Assembly (NCBI RefSeq): GCF_903064525.1
Contig: NZ_LR797830.1
Location: 2,232,001 to 2,296,000, forward strand
Source: Methylacidimicrobium sp. AP8
Lineage (GTDB): Bacteria; Verrucomicrobiota; Verrucomicrobiia; Methylacidiphilales; Methylacidiphilaceae
Length of the DNA stretch: 64,000 nucleotides
Direction of reading: 5' to 3'
Shown: positions 28,872 through 38,052 of the stretch, piece after piece
Numbering within the stretch: the first letter of the stretch is position 1
Layout: each line of letters opens with the position of its first letter
Position numbers and translations under genes: made by a program
Notes under the pieces: model-generated
The model's database searches: none
Seen by the model: the letters and a program-made list of their open reading frames with translations, nothing else
What the model was told of the DNA's origin: nothing

Positions 28872-29697
28872 ACATCTTTTCGAGGATCTTCCGCAGTCCG
28901 GCCGCCATCCGCGCCAGCAGCCCCGGTCGGGGTGCTTTGGGCTGTTGCGAGATCTCCGGCGTCTGCGCCGGATGAGGAGGCGAGGCGGCCGGTGCCGGAG
29001 GAGGGCAGGGCGGCGGCGGAACCAGCTCGCGAACCGGCGCCGGCGTCACCTCGGCCGGCAGGGGATCGGCCGGAACGGGGAGAGGCTCGGAGGCGGGAAG
29101 CGCGCGCTCCGGAGAGCCCGCGGCCGCCGGCGGCGAGACCGCTCGCACCGGGACGATGACGCCCAGGAGGCGCAGCTTGAAAAGATCAAGAAGCACTTGC
29201 CGCAACGGCAGACCCAGCGCGTCGGCGATCTCGTCGCCCGAGGTCCCGGAACGAAAGAGCCGTTCCGCGCCGACCCAGAAGGCGAGCAGGTCTTCGGTCA
29301 GCCACGGCATGACTTCGGCCCCGGCGCGGAAGCGGGTGCCCGGATGCGGGAAATAGCGAGCGTATCGCTCCGGAGAAGCGATCGCAGCCAAGGCGGACAA
29401 AAGGATGCGGTCGACGGGAATGCTCAGCGGGCCGGGGAGTTCGCCCGCGCGAGCCTCTTCGAAGTCGAAGGCGGCCGATTCGTTGTCCGAAAGCCGCCGG
29501 ATTACCGCGTGGAGCGCAAGAGCATCCGGGATGGGCAGCCCGCTCTCGAAGGCGGAAACGAGCTTCCCCGCCGAGAAGCCGAACGAGAAATGATCACCGG
29601 CGGTCTTGTCGAGAATCTGGAGATTTCCGGTTTGATCGCGCAGCAGACGCAGAAGTTCGGGGAACGGCAGTTCCTTCAGAGTGCCGGAGAGAGGCAT
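28864..29697 (-). CDS. DUF4388 (PATAN-like) protein with Pro-rich tail
   Basis: A 277-residue protein beginning MPLSGTLKELPFPELLRLL, the standard opening of DUF4388 domains, with TGNLQILDK and FGFSAGKLVSAFE following (about 1-110). A helical middle part (about 110-190) leads to a Pro/Ala-rich linker and a final basic helix (PGLLARMAAGLRKILEKMYE). DUF4388 proteins frequently accompany Roadblock/GTPase genes and response-regulator systems. It is the first gene of the cassette and is translationally coupled to the GTPase. Confidence 0.8.
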   Translation of the reverse strand: MPLSGTLKELPFPELLRLLRDQTGNLQILDKTAGDHFSFGFSAGKLVSAFESGLPIPDALALHAVIRRLSDNESAAFDFEEARAGELPGPLSIPVDRILLSALAAIASPERYARYFPHPGTRFRAGAEVMPWLTEDLLAFWVGAERLFRSGTSGDEIADALGLPLRQVLLDLFKLRLLGVIVPVRAVSPPAAAGSPERALPASEPLPVPADPLPAEVTPAPVRELVPPPPCPPPAPAASPPHPAQTPEISQQPKAPRPGLLARMAAGLRKILEKMYE

Positions 29698-29918
29698 GGC
29701 GAATCGATTCTAATTCTCGACGGAAGTCGCCCTATGTTCCTCTTGCCCCCCAAGCGCGGAGGCGTCGCCTGACGCTCGGCCGGCTCGAAGCGCGGAAACC
29801 CAGCAGGACTCCCCACTCCGACTCAGTCCATCTTTTGGCATGACGCTCCTTCTCCGGCAAGCGGAAAGAGGGTTTATGACACGATAGACTTCCTTCTAGT
29901 CCGCCCGTTCATTAGCCT

Positions 29919-30794
29919 ATGCCGATGGATCATCTTCTCGGGGAAGAGGCCCGCCGGATCGTGCGCCGGGCGCTGGAAGAGGACTTGAGCCAAGGAGACG
30001 CAACCTCGAGCGGTTTTCTTCCGAAAGGGCTCTTTTGCCGGGCGGAGATTTTCGCCAAGGAGAACGGGATCGTCTGTGGGCTGCCGGTGGTGCGGGTGGT
30101 TTTCCGAGAGGTCTCCTCCGGCGATCTGCAGGTCGAATCGCGATGCGAGGAGGGCGCCTATGTCCAGGCCGGCACGACCGTCCTATCGGTATCCGGCCCG
30201 GCTGCCGAGATCCTCGCCGGGGAACGGACCGCGCTCAACTTCCTCCAACATCTCTCCGGCGTCGCCAGCCTCACGCGGACCTTCCTCGAGAAGATTCAGG
30301 GGACGGACGTTCAGCTTTTGGACACAAGAAAAACCCTACCGGGCTTGCGATCGTTGGAAAAGTACGCGGTCCGTTGCGCGGGAGGCGCAAACCATCGCTT
30401 TTCGCTCGGGGATCACGTTCTCCTGAAGGGAAACCACTTGGCCCTGCTCAAGACCGCTTTCCCCGACTCATGGACGACGGAGCTAGGCTTGCGGGCGGAA
30501 AAGATCCGCCGCCTGCGGCCGCTCGTCCGGATCGAAGTGGAGGCGCAAAGCCTGGAAGAGGTAGCAGAGCTGCGTTTCCTTCCTCTGGATCTCTTGTTGC
30601 TCGACAACATGGGCATCGAAGAGATCCGCCGGGCGGTCGAGCTGGTCGACGGGCGTATGCGGCTCGAAGCTTCCGGCGGAATCACCTTGGAGAACGTTCG
30701 CGGCGTCGCGGAAACCGGAATCGATTTTATTTCGGTCGGAGCGCTGACGCACAGTGCCAAGGCGATGGATTTTTCCCTGCGGGTTACTCTATAG
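29919..30794 (+). CDS. nadC: Nicotinate-nucleotide pyrophosphorylase (carboxylating)
   Basis: A 291-residue quinolinate phosphoribosyltransferase for NAD synthesis. EEDLSQGDATS opens the N-terminal domain; LNFLQHLSGVAS, DTRKTLPGLRSLEKYAVRCG-like and GGANHRFSLGD blocks hold the substrate-binding Arg, Lys and His residues, and LEASGGITLENV closes the barrel. ATG 29919 is used; ATG 29925 is two codons downstream. It is divergent from the DUF4388 gene across 221 bp. Confidence 0.95.
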   Translation: MPMDHLLGEEARRIVRRALEEDLSQGDATSSGFLPKGLFCRAEIFAKENGIVCGLPVVRVVFREVSSGDLQVESRCEEGAYVQAGTTVLSVSGPAAEILAGERTALNFLQHLSGVASLTRTFLEKIQGTDVQLLDTRKTLPGLRSLEKYAVRCAGGANHRFSLGDHVLLKGNHLALLKTAFPDSWTTELGLRAEKIRRLRPLVRIEVEAQSLEEVAELRFLPLDLLLLDNMGIEEIRRAVELVDGRMRLEASGGITLENVRGVAETGIDFISVGALTHSAKAMDFSLRVTL

Positions 30795-30822
30795 TTGGCC
30801 GTTACCTTCTGCTCCGCAGCTC

Positions 30823-31764
30823 ATGCATTCTCCAACCCGGCAACTCGTCATCCACCGCAGAGGGCCGATCGAATGCCGTGTCCGAGTGCCCGCGACGACC
30901 ACCAATTTCGGTCCGGGCTTCGATACGTTCGGGGCCGCGTTGCGCTTGTACAACTGGACAACGCTCCGAATCGGAGGCGAGGCGTCCCCCGGGGGCCTAC
31001 CTCGCATGGTACAAGAGGCGGCGGAGGCGTTCGCCCAAGAGGCGGGCGTACGCCTGCCCGCCTTCGATTGGAAGATTTCCGGAGATGTCCCCAGCGCCAG
31101 AGGCTTGGGGAGCAGCGCGACCGTGCGGGTAGGGGTGCTGGTGGGGTTGAACGAGATCGCCGGCCGGCCCATTCCGCCCGAGCGGCTGATCGCGCTCGGC
31201 AGCGCGCTCGAGGGCCATCCGGACAACGTGTGCGCGGCTCTTCTCGGAGGGTTTACGATCGCCAGCGACGGCGGGCGGACCCGCGTGCCGCTCGGGAAGC
31301 GGCTCGAGTTCGTGGCCTTCATTCCGGAATCGGAGATGGAAACCGAATGGGCCCGTTCTGTCCTTCCCCACACCATCCCGCTACGAGACGCGGTCTGGAA
31401 TCTGCAACGCGCCTCCCGGATCGCCGCCTGCGTCTGCTTGCGCCGATACGAAGAGCTGACGGGGCTCTTCGAAGACCGTTGGCATCAACCCGCACGGGTC
31501 AAGCGGATCGCGGCGTGGAACCGGATGCGGGAGAGCGCCTACGGAGCCGGAGCGGTCGGATTTTACCTCAGCGGAGCCGGTTCGACCCTAATGGCGTTGG
31601 CAACGAGTCGGGGAGCCGATGTGGCCGCAGCGATGGCGCGGGCCGCGGCCGAGGCCGGGCTCAAAGGGAGTTGTCTGCGGATCCAGGGGGAAAATCGAGG
31701 GGCAAAGGCGTGGTTGCGGACTCCCAGGCTCCTCACGCCGGGAGGGCAGAAGCATGGTTCTTAG
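30823..31764 (+). CDS. thrB: Homoserine kinase (GHMP family)
   Basis: A 313-residue cytosolic GHMP kinase of threonine synthesis. It has VRVPATTTNFGPGFDTFGAA at the N-terminus, the ATP-binding GDVPSARGLGSSAT loop, and GFYLSGAGSTLMAL near the C-terminus. ATG 30823 places about 20 residues before the conserved start; the upstream open frame overlaps nadC. It is followed by a cytochrome c gene with an 11-bp overlap. Confidence 0.93.
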   Translation: MHSPTRQLVIHRRGPIECRVRVPATTTNFGPGFDTFGAALRLYNWTTLRIGGEASPGGLPRMVQEAAEAFAQEAGVRLPAFDWKISGDVPSARGLGSSATVRVGVLVGLNEIAGRPIPPERLIALGSALEGHPDNVCAALLGGFTIASDGGRTRVPLGKRLEFVAFIPESEMETEWARSVLPHTIPLRDAVWNLQRASRIAACVCLRRYEELTGLFEDRWHQPARVKRIAAWNRMRESAYGAGAVGFYLSGAGSTLMALATSRGADVAAAMARAAAEAGLKGSCLRIQGENRGAKAWLRTPRLLTPGGQKHGS

Positions 31765-32302
31765 GCGATCGCTTCGTCTCGGCCTGATTTTGGGAGCGGT
31801 CGGCATTCTTTCTTGGGAAGCCGCCGTAGCGCAAGACGAGGAGTTTTTGCGGCAGTTGCCGGAGGAACCGGCGGAGCCGGCCAACGTAGAAAAGGAGCGG
31901 CCGGGGGAAAAGGGGCCGGGGGATCGAACCGGAGAGCGCATTCAGCATGGGAAATATCTCGTTGAGGCGGTAGCCCTTTGCGGGGAGTGCCACACCCCCC
32001 GCAACGAGCGGGGGGAGTTGTTGCGGGACAAGTGGTTGCAAGGAGGGGTGGTCCCGGGGCTGAATGCGGAAAATGCGGGATCGCTTGCGCTGAACGCTCC
32101 CCCCATCGCGGGCCTCCCGGAGGGATGGAGCCAGGCGGATATGGTTCAATTCCTTGAGACCGGCATGACACCGGCCGGCAAATATTCGCGGCCGCCGATG
32201 CCGCCCTACCGGATGAGCCATGCGGACGCCCTGGCCATCACGCTCTACTTGCAAGGGCTCAAAAGCAACCAGCCGGCTCCGCAGGCCGCCGCTCCTCCGT
32301 AG
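31754..32302 (+). CDS. Secreted c-type cytochrome, monoheme
   Basis: A 182-residue exported cytochrome c: a signal peptide (LGLILGAVGILSWEAAVAQ), an acidic Pro/Glu-rich spacer, and one heme-binding CGECH at residues 76-80. The late block MTPAGKYSRPPMPPYRM supplies a likely Met sixth ligand and resembles cytochromes paired with periplasmic dehydrogenases. No dehydrogenase gene is adjacent, so the partner is unknown. The ATG lies within the end of thrB. Confidence 0.88.
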   Translation: MVLRRSLRLGLILGAVGILSWEAAVAQDEEFLRQLPEEPAEPANVEKERPGEKGPGDRTGERIQHGKYLVEAVALCGECHTPRNERGELLRDKWLQGGVVPGLNAENAGSLALNAPPIAGLPEGWSQADMVQFLETGMTPAGKYSRPPMPPYRMSHADALAITLYLQGLKSNQPAPQAAAPP

Positions 32303-32309
32303 AACAGCC

Positions 32310-33254
32310 TTATCGATGCGCCAAGGCGCAAAGGTGCGCGTGGATGGAGCGGCCTAGGGCATCGATGTTGTACCCTCCTTCCAAAACGGAAACCAGCTTG
32401 CCGCCGCAGTGCCGTTCGGCGACGCCTCGGATGCGGGCGGTCATTTCCGCAAACCCCTCTTCACTGAGGCGAAGATCCCCCAAAGGGTCGTCCCGGTGCG
32501 CATCGAATCCCGCCGAGACGAGAACGAAGTCGGGCCGGAACGCGTCGGCGGCGGGGACAACCTTCTCCTCGAAGGCCGCCCTGTACTCGGCGTCAACCGA
32601 TCCGGCCTTCATGGGCAGGTTCAGCGTAAAGCCTTCCCCGCCCGCTTTGCCTCGTTCGGCCGCGCTGCCGGTACCGGGGTAGAACGGATATTGATGAAGG
32701 CTGATGAAAAAAACGGAGGAGTCCGCCTCGAAGATCTCCTGCGTGCCGTTCCCATGGTGAAGATCCCAGTCGAGAATCAGGATACGCCGACAGCCATGCT
32801 GCTTCTGAGCGTACCGAGCTGCGATCGCAACGGTATTGAAGAGGCAGAACCCCATGGGAGCGCCGGGTCGCGCGTGGTGGCCGGGCGGACGGACGAGCGC
32901 GAAGGCGTTCGCTGCTTCTCCGGAAGCGACCAGGTCGACGGCCGTCGTGGCCGCCCCGACCGCCAACAGAGCGACGTCAAACGAATGCGCCCCCGCATAC
33001 GTATCCCCCTCATCGAGAAGCACCAGCCCGTCGCGCGAGGCATTTTCGATCCGGCGGATCAGGGCCTCGGTATGGACGGATCGGAGCAGCTCCCGCGCCC
33101 CCGGCGCAGGCTCGACCCAGCGGATGCTCTTGGGAAGGGATGCGCGCAACCGGGGGAGCGTTGCCGAGATCCGCTCGGGACTCTCGGGATGGCCGCGCGG
33201 GGTGGGGTGCCGCGCGAAGTCGGGATGAGTGATGAGCAGGGTGGGAGGTGGCAT
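32310..33254 (-). CDS. Histone deacetylase-superfamily amidohydrolase
   Basis: A 314-residue class II HDAC/acetylpolyamine amidohydrolase-like enzyme with HPESPERI, RPPGHHARPGAPMGFCLFN, the metal-site ILDWDLHHGNGTQEIF and GFDAHRDDPLG. All zinc ligands are present. The substrate may be an acetylated amine or lysine. ATG 33254 (directly before PPPTLLITHPDF) is the start; the frame continues upstream without family sequence. It converges on the cytochrome gene with a 7-bp gap. Confidence 0.9.
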   Translation of the reverse strand: MPPPTLLITHPDFARHPTPRGHPESPERISATLPRLRASLPKSIRWVEPAPGARELLRSVHTEALIRRIENASRDGLVLLDEGDTYAGAHSFDVALLAVGAATTAVDLVASGEAANAFALVRPPGHHARPGAPMGFCLFNTVAIAARYAQKQHGCRRILILDWDLHHGNGTQEIFEADSSVFFISLHQYPFYPGTGSAAERGKAGGEGFTLNLPMKAGSVDAEYRAAFEEKVVPAADAFRPDFVLVSAGFDAHRDDPLGDLRLSEEGFAEMTARIRGVAERHCGGKLVSVLEGGYNIDALGRSIHAHLCALAHR

Positions 33255-33429
33255 AAAAGGCAACCGTTTCCTGTACGAGGCTCTTCCAACGAGCGAAAAG
33301 GCCCGTCTTTTTTGCGCCGCACGGGGCATAGATCCAAGAACATTTTGCTTGGGCCGCTTCCGGGCCGAGCGAAGCCCCGAGTCAACCATACGATTGACTT
33401 GGCGAGGAGTCCGTTGGAATAGGGAAGAG

Positions 33430-34281
33430 ATGACACAAAGAGAAGTCCGCCTCGGCCATTCCCCGGATTCAGACGATGCTTTCCTGTTTTGCGCCTTGGT
33501 AACCGGAAAGCTCTCCGGCGGGACTCTCCGCTTCCGCCAGGAAGTGACGGACATTGAAAGCCTCAATGAGCTGGCGAGGAAGGGGGCGATCGATCTGACC
33601 GCGATCTCCATTCACGCCTACGGGTTTCTGCGGCAGGCCTACTGGCTGCTGCCGTGCGGTGGAAGCATGGGCGAGGGCTACGGGCCCCGGGTTGTCTCGG
33701 CGCGCTCAATGGGTCCGGCGGAGTTGGCCCGCGCCCGCATCGCGATTCCCGGGCTGCGGACGAGCGCGGTGTTGGCCTTAAGCCTCTATCTTGGACTTCG
33801 TCCCGAGCAGCTTCGCCTGGAAGTCTGTCCCTTTGATCGCATTCTGGAAGCCGTGCGCTCGGGAGAGGTGCAGGCGGGCCTGGTGATCCACGAAGGGCAG
33901 CTTACCTATGCGGACGGCGGCCTCTGCCTTTGCGTCGATCTCGGCCGCTGGTGGAAAGAAGAGACGGGGCTCCCCCTCCCATTGGGCGGCAACGCCCTGC
34001 GCAAAGACCTGGGCGTCGATATCGCCCGGGAATGCACGCGGCTGCTCCGGGAGAGCATCCGGTGGGGCCTGGACCACCGGAGCGAGGCCTTGGAGTATGC
34101 GGCCCGCTTTTCTCGAGGACTGAGCCCGGAGAGGGTCGACGAGTTTGTCGGCATGTACGCGAATGAACGCACCTTCGACTACGGCCCCGACGGTCGGCGG
34201 GCGATTGAAGAGTTTTTACGGCGGGGCCGGATGTTGGGAATGTTGCCCTCCGGCGTCGGCGTCGATTGGGCGCCGGAATAG
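33430..34281 (+). CDS. mqnD: MqnD-like 1,4-dihydroxy-6-naphthoate synthase (MqnA/MqnD family)
   Basis: A 283-residue protein with the MqnA/MqnD periplasmic-binding-like fold: LGHSPDSDDAFLFCALV at the N-terminus, DLTAISIHAYGFL, GLVIHEGQLTY and PLPLGGNALRKD. MqnD catalyses the last dedicated step of the futalosine route to menaquinone. MqnA is a paralogue, so the exact step is not certain; the IHEGQLTY region points to MqnD. ATG 33430 has GGGAAGAG upstream. The long open frame before it is non-conserved. Confidence 0.83.
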   Translation: MTQREVRLGHSPDSDDAFLFCALVTGKLSGGTLRFRQEVTDIESLNELARKGAIDLTAISIHAYGFLRQAYWLLPCGGSMGEGYGPRVVSARSMGPAELARARIAIPGLRTSAVLALSLYLGLRPEQLRLEVCPFDRILEAVRSGEVQAGLVIHEGQLTYADGGLCLCVDLGRWWKEETGLPLPLGGNALRKDLGVDIARECTRLLRESIRWGLDHRSEALEYAARFSRGLSPERVDEFVGMYANERTFDYGPDGRRAIEEFLRRGRMLGMLPSGVGVDWAPE

Positions 34282-34454
34282 GGCTCACCGAGGCTTTGCG
34301 CTTTGTCGAGCAAGGTGCCGATTCGCTTCCGGCGGAGGCGGCGACGCTATCGTCTTCGTCCGGAATGTGGTAATAGCTAGACAGCATGCGCTGCCCGAAG
34401 TGTTCGGGAATTGGGCGAATCTGGATGCCGGATCGAAGGGACCGGTGGACGCGG

Positions 34455-35237
34455 ATGAATGACCAGCAGGAACGACTCCGTATTGCAGGCCGGGAGTTTA
34501 CTTCCCGTCTGCTGATCGGCACCGGAAAATTCGGTTCTCACGCGCTCATGGCGGAGGCCCTGGAGGCGAGTGGGACCGAAATCTTGACCGTGGCATTGCG
34601 CCGGGCGGAAATTGGGGAGGTCCGCCCGGAAGAGAACATTCTCTCTTACCTTGATCCGCAGCGATACCTGATCGTGCCGAACACGAGCGGGGCTGCCAAT
34701 GCGGAAGAGGCGGTGCGGTTGGCTCGTCTGGGCGCCGCTGCCGGAATGTCGCGCTGGGTGAAGCTCGAGATCCACCCGGAGAGCCGCTATCTCCTGCCGG
34801 ATCCCGTGGAAACCCTGCTGGCGGCCGAACAGCTTGTGCGCGAGGGTTTCGTTGTTCTCGCCTACATCAATGCCGATCCGGTGTTGGCGAAGCGGCTGGA
34901 GGAGGTGGGCGTCGGGGCGGTCATGCCGCTGGGTTCCCCGATCGGCTCGATGCGGGGCTTGGAGACCCGGGCACAACTCGAGATCATCATCGAGCAGGCG
35001 AGCATCCCCGTGATCATCGATGCGGGGCTGGGCGCCCCATCCCATGCGGCCGCCGCCATGGAGATCGGAGCCGACGGAGTGCTGGTGAACACGGCGATCG
35101 CTGTCGCCGACGACCCGTGTGCCCTGGCACGCGCTTTTCGAATGGCCGTCGAAGCCGGGCGGATCGCCTACCGCTCCGGCCGGCCACAGCGGCACTCCCG
35201 AGCGGTTCCAACCAGTCCTCTTACCGCCTTTCTCTGA
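34455..35237 (+). CDS. thiG: Thiazole synthase ThiG
   Basis: A 260-residue TIM-barrel enzyme forming the thiazole ring of thiamine. [22 protein letters not shown] with the Schiff-base Lys, [12 protein letters not shown] and [20 protein letters not shown] are all intact. No thiS, thiF or thiH gene is adjacent and no TPP riboswitch was recognised in the 173-bp gap before it. ATG 34455 begins just before [10 protein letters not shown]. Confidence 0.95.
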   Translation: MNDQQERLRIAGREFTSRLLIGTGKFGSHALMAEALEASGTEILTVALRRAEIGEVRPEENILSYLDPQRYLIVPNTSGAANAEEAVRLARLGAAAGMSRWVKLEIHPESRYLLPDPVETLLAAEQLVREGFVVLAYINADPVLAKRLEEVGVGAVMPLGSPIGSMRGLETRAQLEIIIEQASIPVIIDAGLGAPSHAAAAMEIGADGVLVNTAIAVADDPCALARAFRMAVEAGRIAYRSGRPQRHSRAVPTSPLTAFL

Positions 35238-35240
35238 CCG

Positions 35241-35263
35241 AAAATCGCCGTGTGTGCCGGCGA
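35241..35263 (-). terminator. Possible intrinsic terminator after the YihY-family gene
   Basis: TCGCCG (35245-35250) and CGGCGA (35258-35263) form a 6-bp GC-rich stem with a 7-base loop. Read on the minus strand it is followed by TTTT (35241-35244). It lies 15 bp beyond the stop codon, between convergent thiG and yihY. The short T-run makes it weak. Confidence 0.4.
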
Positions 35264-35278
35264 GCGACTCGATTCCGC

Positions 35279-36250
35279 TCAGGTCGGGTGGCGACGGTGT
35301 GTAGCGCGGCCCGAACCGAAGCGATACGCATAGGCCCGGGTCAGCTCCGCGCCGAGGAAGAAAATCTGGGCCGAATAGTAGATCCAGAGGAGCAGGACAA
35401 GAAGAGAACCGACGGCACCGTAAAGCGAGGCGATCGAACTATGACTCATGAAGAAGTTCAGGCCCGAGCGCCCCACCTCAAACAAGAGAGCGGTGCCGAT
35501 CCCTCCGAAAAATGCCTCTTTCCAGGTGACCGGTCCCTGCGGCAGCACACGAAAGAGAACAGCGAAGAGGAGCACCACGACCAGGAACGACGTCAGCACG
35601 CGAGCAACATCGTAGAACGCGGGATACCAGGAAAAGGCGCTCGCCAGCGGCTCAGAGAAAGCATCCATGGTCGTGACCGCAAGCGGGGCGACGAGCAGAA
35701 GCATGCCTACTACCGCGACCATGGCGAAAGAGACCGCTCGATCCCAGATTAGCGCGAGAAGAGGTCCTTCCGCCCTTTCCGTCACCCCCCAGATCGTGTT
35801 GAGGGAATCCCGCAGCTCCACGAAAACGCCCGAAGCGCCGAAGAGCAGAGAAATGGTTGCCGTCAAGGCGGCAGGCGTACCGGGATGAGGCGGCCAAGCG
35901 GTCGCCAGAATCATCTGCACGGCCGATGCCATGGGAGTTCCGCCGAGATCGTGGAGCGCTTGCGTAAGATAAGACTGCGCCTCTTTCCTACTGAAGAGAA
36001 TGCTCGTGAACGAAAGAAGGAGAAGGATCATCGGGGCGATCGAAAAGATCGTATAGCAGGCGAGTGCCGCCCCCATCTTGGGAGCTTTATGCCGAAGCCA
36101 GCCCTTCCACGCGTCCGCGAGGAGGAACTGAGCACGAAGAAAAACGCGGCGTATCCGCCGCCGCACCTTTCCCGGGAGAGGACCGTGGGTGCGGGTGCCG
36201 GAGTGCGGAAAGAGGAAGGAGGGCAGGGCGCGCCCGTTTTTAGGCAGCAT
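35279..36250 (-). CDS. YihY/RNase BN-family membrane protein
   Basis: A 323-residue inner-membrane protein of six or so helices. ALACYTIFSIAPMILLLLSF, the LLFGASGVFVELRDSLNTIWGV block and LYGAVGSLLVLLLWIYYSAQIFFLGAELTR are characteristic of the YihY (UPF0761) family, once thought to be RNase BN; the real role is unclear. ATG 36250 is preceded by GGGAG; the frame continues upstream without conserved sequence. Confidence 0.88.
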   Translation of the reverse strand: MLPKNGRALPSFLFPHSGTRTHGPLPGKVRRRIRRVFLRAQFLLADAWKGWLRHKAPKMGAALACYTIFSIAPMILLLLSFTSILFSRKEAQSYLTQALHDLGGTPMASAVQMILATAWPPHPGTPAALTATISLLFGASGVFVELRDSLNTIWGVTERAEGPLLALIWDRAVSFAMVAVVGMLLLVAPLAVTTMDAFSEPLASAFSWYPAFYDVARVLTSFLVVVLLFAVLFRVLPQGPVTWKEAFFGGIGTALLFEVGRSGLNFFMSHSSIASLYGAVGSLLVLLLWIYYSAQIFFLGAELTRAYAYRFGSGRATHRRHPT

Positions 36251-36581
36251 GTCTCCCGCGATTTCCGCGCAAGGGGAACAGGCGCCCCCTGCGGCTCCGC
36301 TCCGCTCGATCCTCCATCCTTGTTCTCTCCACGAATGTTTCCGGCGAAGATGCCGCGATTTGCCTCGCACCCATGCCGCCTACGGCTTTCTTTGAATCAC
36401 CGACGGGCGGCGGACGCCAGTTCATCCGGCGGGAGCCGACGTATCGACGATGCACGGCATCGGTCCATCCACCAAACGGCCGGAGAGGGCAGGAGCTCCG
36501 CGTCCTCCATGCGCCGCCCTGGCGCAAGGATCGCTTCCCCGGCGCCTTGGCACAGAGATCCGGCGGCAAGGTGGAGGTAGG
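36251..36581. other. Gap between yihY and dnaB with no recognised feature
   Basis: About 331 bp lie between the dnaB stop and the yihY start. Open frames of around 100 residues exist on both strands but lack recognisable motifs or clear ribosome binding sites. No tRNA, SRP RNA or RNase P signature was seen. A yihY promoter presumably lies here. Confidence 0.3.
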
Positions 36582-37988
36582 CTAGCCGCTATGGCGGAGA
36601 GGATCTTCGAATCGGGTGTAGAGCGCATTGAAACGAATGTCGATCTTGTCGGTCGGCCCGTTTCTCTGTTTGGCCACGTGGAGCGTATAGGGAATTTCCG
36701 CGGGAGAAACCTCCTCTTCGGAATCGGGACGATGGAGCAGCAAGACCACATCCGCGTCCTGCTCGATCGCACCGGACTCGCGGAGGTGGTGGAGCGCCGG
36801 CTCCGCCTTGCCCTCTTCCACCCGCCGGTTGAGCTGAGCAAGGACGATTACCGGGATGTCGAGCTCCTTGGCTAGCGCCTTGAGGCCCCGCGAAATCTCC
36901 GCAATCTCGACTTGGCGATTCTCCCTCGCCTGAGGCGAATCCGACCGGAGAAGCTGGAGATAGTCGACGATCAGCAGCTCGATCTTGTATTGATCCTTCA
37001 TCCGGCGTGCCTTCGCGCGAAGCTGGTGGATGGTCAGGCCGCTCGAGTCATCTAGATAGAGGGGCCATTCCTGGGCGTCGGCCGAGATGCGACGCAGCTT
37101 CTCGAGCGCGGAATCGTCAAGCTCGCCGCGCCGGATCTTCTGGAGGCTTTCGCTGGCCACGGAAGCGAGGAGGCGGAGCATGATCTGCGGATTAGTCATT
37201 TCGAGAGAAAAGAACCCGACCGCGTGCCCGGGCTGCACCCAGGCATCCTTTTCGACGTCGTATCGTTGACGAATCGCCTGCCGCGCGAAGGTAAGGCCGA
37301 GAGCGGTCTTCCCAACTCCGGGCCGAGCGGCCAAAACCACCATGTCCCCTTTCTGCCAGCCTGTCGTCAGCATATCGAGCTCGTAAAAGCCCGTCGGGAT
37401 ACCGAAGAGCTTCCCCTTGCGCCGATGGAAGGAGTCGACAAGCTCGAGGGCGCGGCGAAGTTCGATGGAGACCGGAACGCTCGAACGGGTCAGCGAGAGG
37501 TTTGTCACGCGAAAGATCTCCCGCTCGGCATGGTCGAGCACCGCACTCGTCGGCTGGGGTTCGTCGACGATGCGCTGGACGATGCTGCAGCAGGCTTGAT
37601 GGAGGTGGCGAAGAAGGCTTTTGTCTTTGACCAGCTGGATGTAGGTGCCAATGTTGAGATGGCTCGAAAAGGACGTGGCCAGCTCGGCGAGGATCGCGGG
37701 ACTGCCTACCTGGGCCGCCAGATTGCTGTCGACGAGGTTTTGATGAACAGTAAGCACATCGATCGCCTGGTGGCGCGCGTCCATCGATCGAAGGAGGTCG
37801 AAGAGCACGCGGTGGGCGGGGACGAAGAAATCGTCGGATGATAGAGTCTCGAAAGCTTGATTGAGCACGAGCTCCGGGTGCACAAGCAGCGAGCCGAGAA
37901 CGGCGCGCTCCGCTTCGGCGCTATAGAGGGCGGCAGGGAGGGCCGAGTCCGGCGGAGGCAGCTTGCCGGTCGCGCTGGGTTGGGACAC
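36582..37988 (-). CDS. dnaB: Replicative DNA helicase
   Basis: A 468-residue helicase. The N-terminal domain (SAEAERAVLGSLLVHPE, DDFFVPAHRVLFDLL) is joined to a RecA-like motor with LFGIPTGFYELDMLTTGWQ, Walker A AARPGVGKTALGL, FFSLEMTNPQIMLRLL, LLIVDYLQLL and QLNRRVEEGKAEPALHHLRESGAIEQDAD. It unwinds DNA at replication forks. No ATG is available; GTG 37988 (before SQPSATG) leaves 64 bp to divergent mnmG. No intein is present. Confidence 0.95.
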   Translation of the reverse strand: MSQPSATGKLPPPDSALPAALYSAEAERAVLGSLLVHPELVLNQAFETLSSDDFFVPAHRVLFDLLRSMDARHQAIDVLTVHQNLVDSNLAAQVGSPAILAELATSFSSHLNIGTYIQLVKDKSLLRHLHQACCSIVQRIVDEPQPTSAVLDHAEREIFRVTNLSLTRSSVPVSIELRRALELVDSFHRRKGKLFGIPTGFYELDMLTTGWQKGDMVVLAARPGVGKTALGLTFARQAIRQRYDVEKDAWVQPGHAVGFFSLEMTNPQIMLRLLASVASESLQKIRRGELDDSALEKLRRISADAQEWPLYLDDSSGLTIHQLRAKARRMKDQYKIELLIVDYLQLLRSDSPQARENRQVEIAEISRGLKALAKELDIPVIVLAQLNRRVEEGKAEPALHHLRESGAIEQDADVVLLLHRPDSEEEVSPAEIPYTLHVAKQRNGPTDKIDIRFNALYTRFEDPLRHSG

Positions 37989-38052
37989 AAAAGCAGGATA
38001 GCAAAAGGTCGGGGCGCCGCCGAAAGCGAAACTTTTGGGGAAGCGGAAATCG

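Noticed and set aside
34282-34454. Possible TPP riboswitch or small thiS gene before thiG
   Set aside because: No CTGAGA or ACCTGATC-like core and no short frame ending in Gly-Gly were found.
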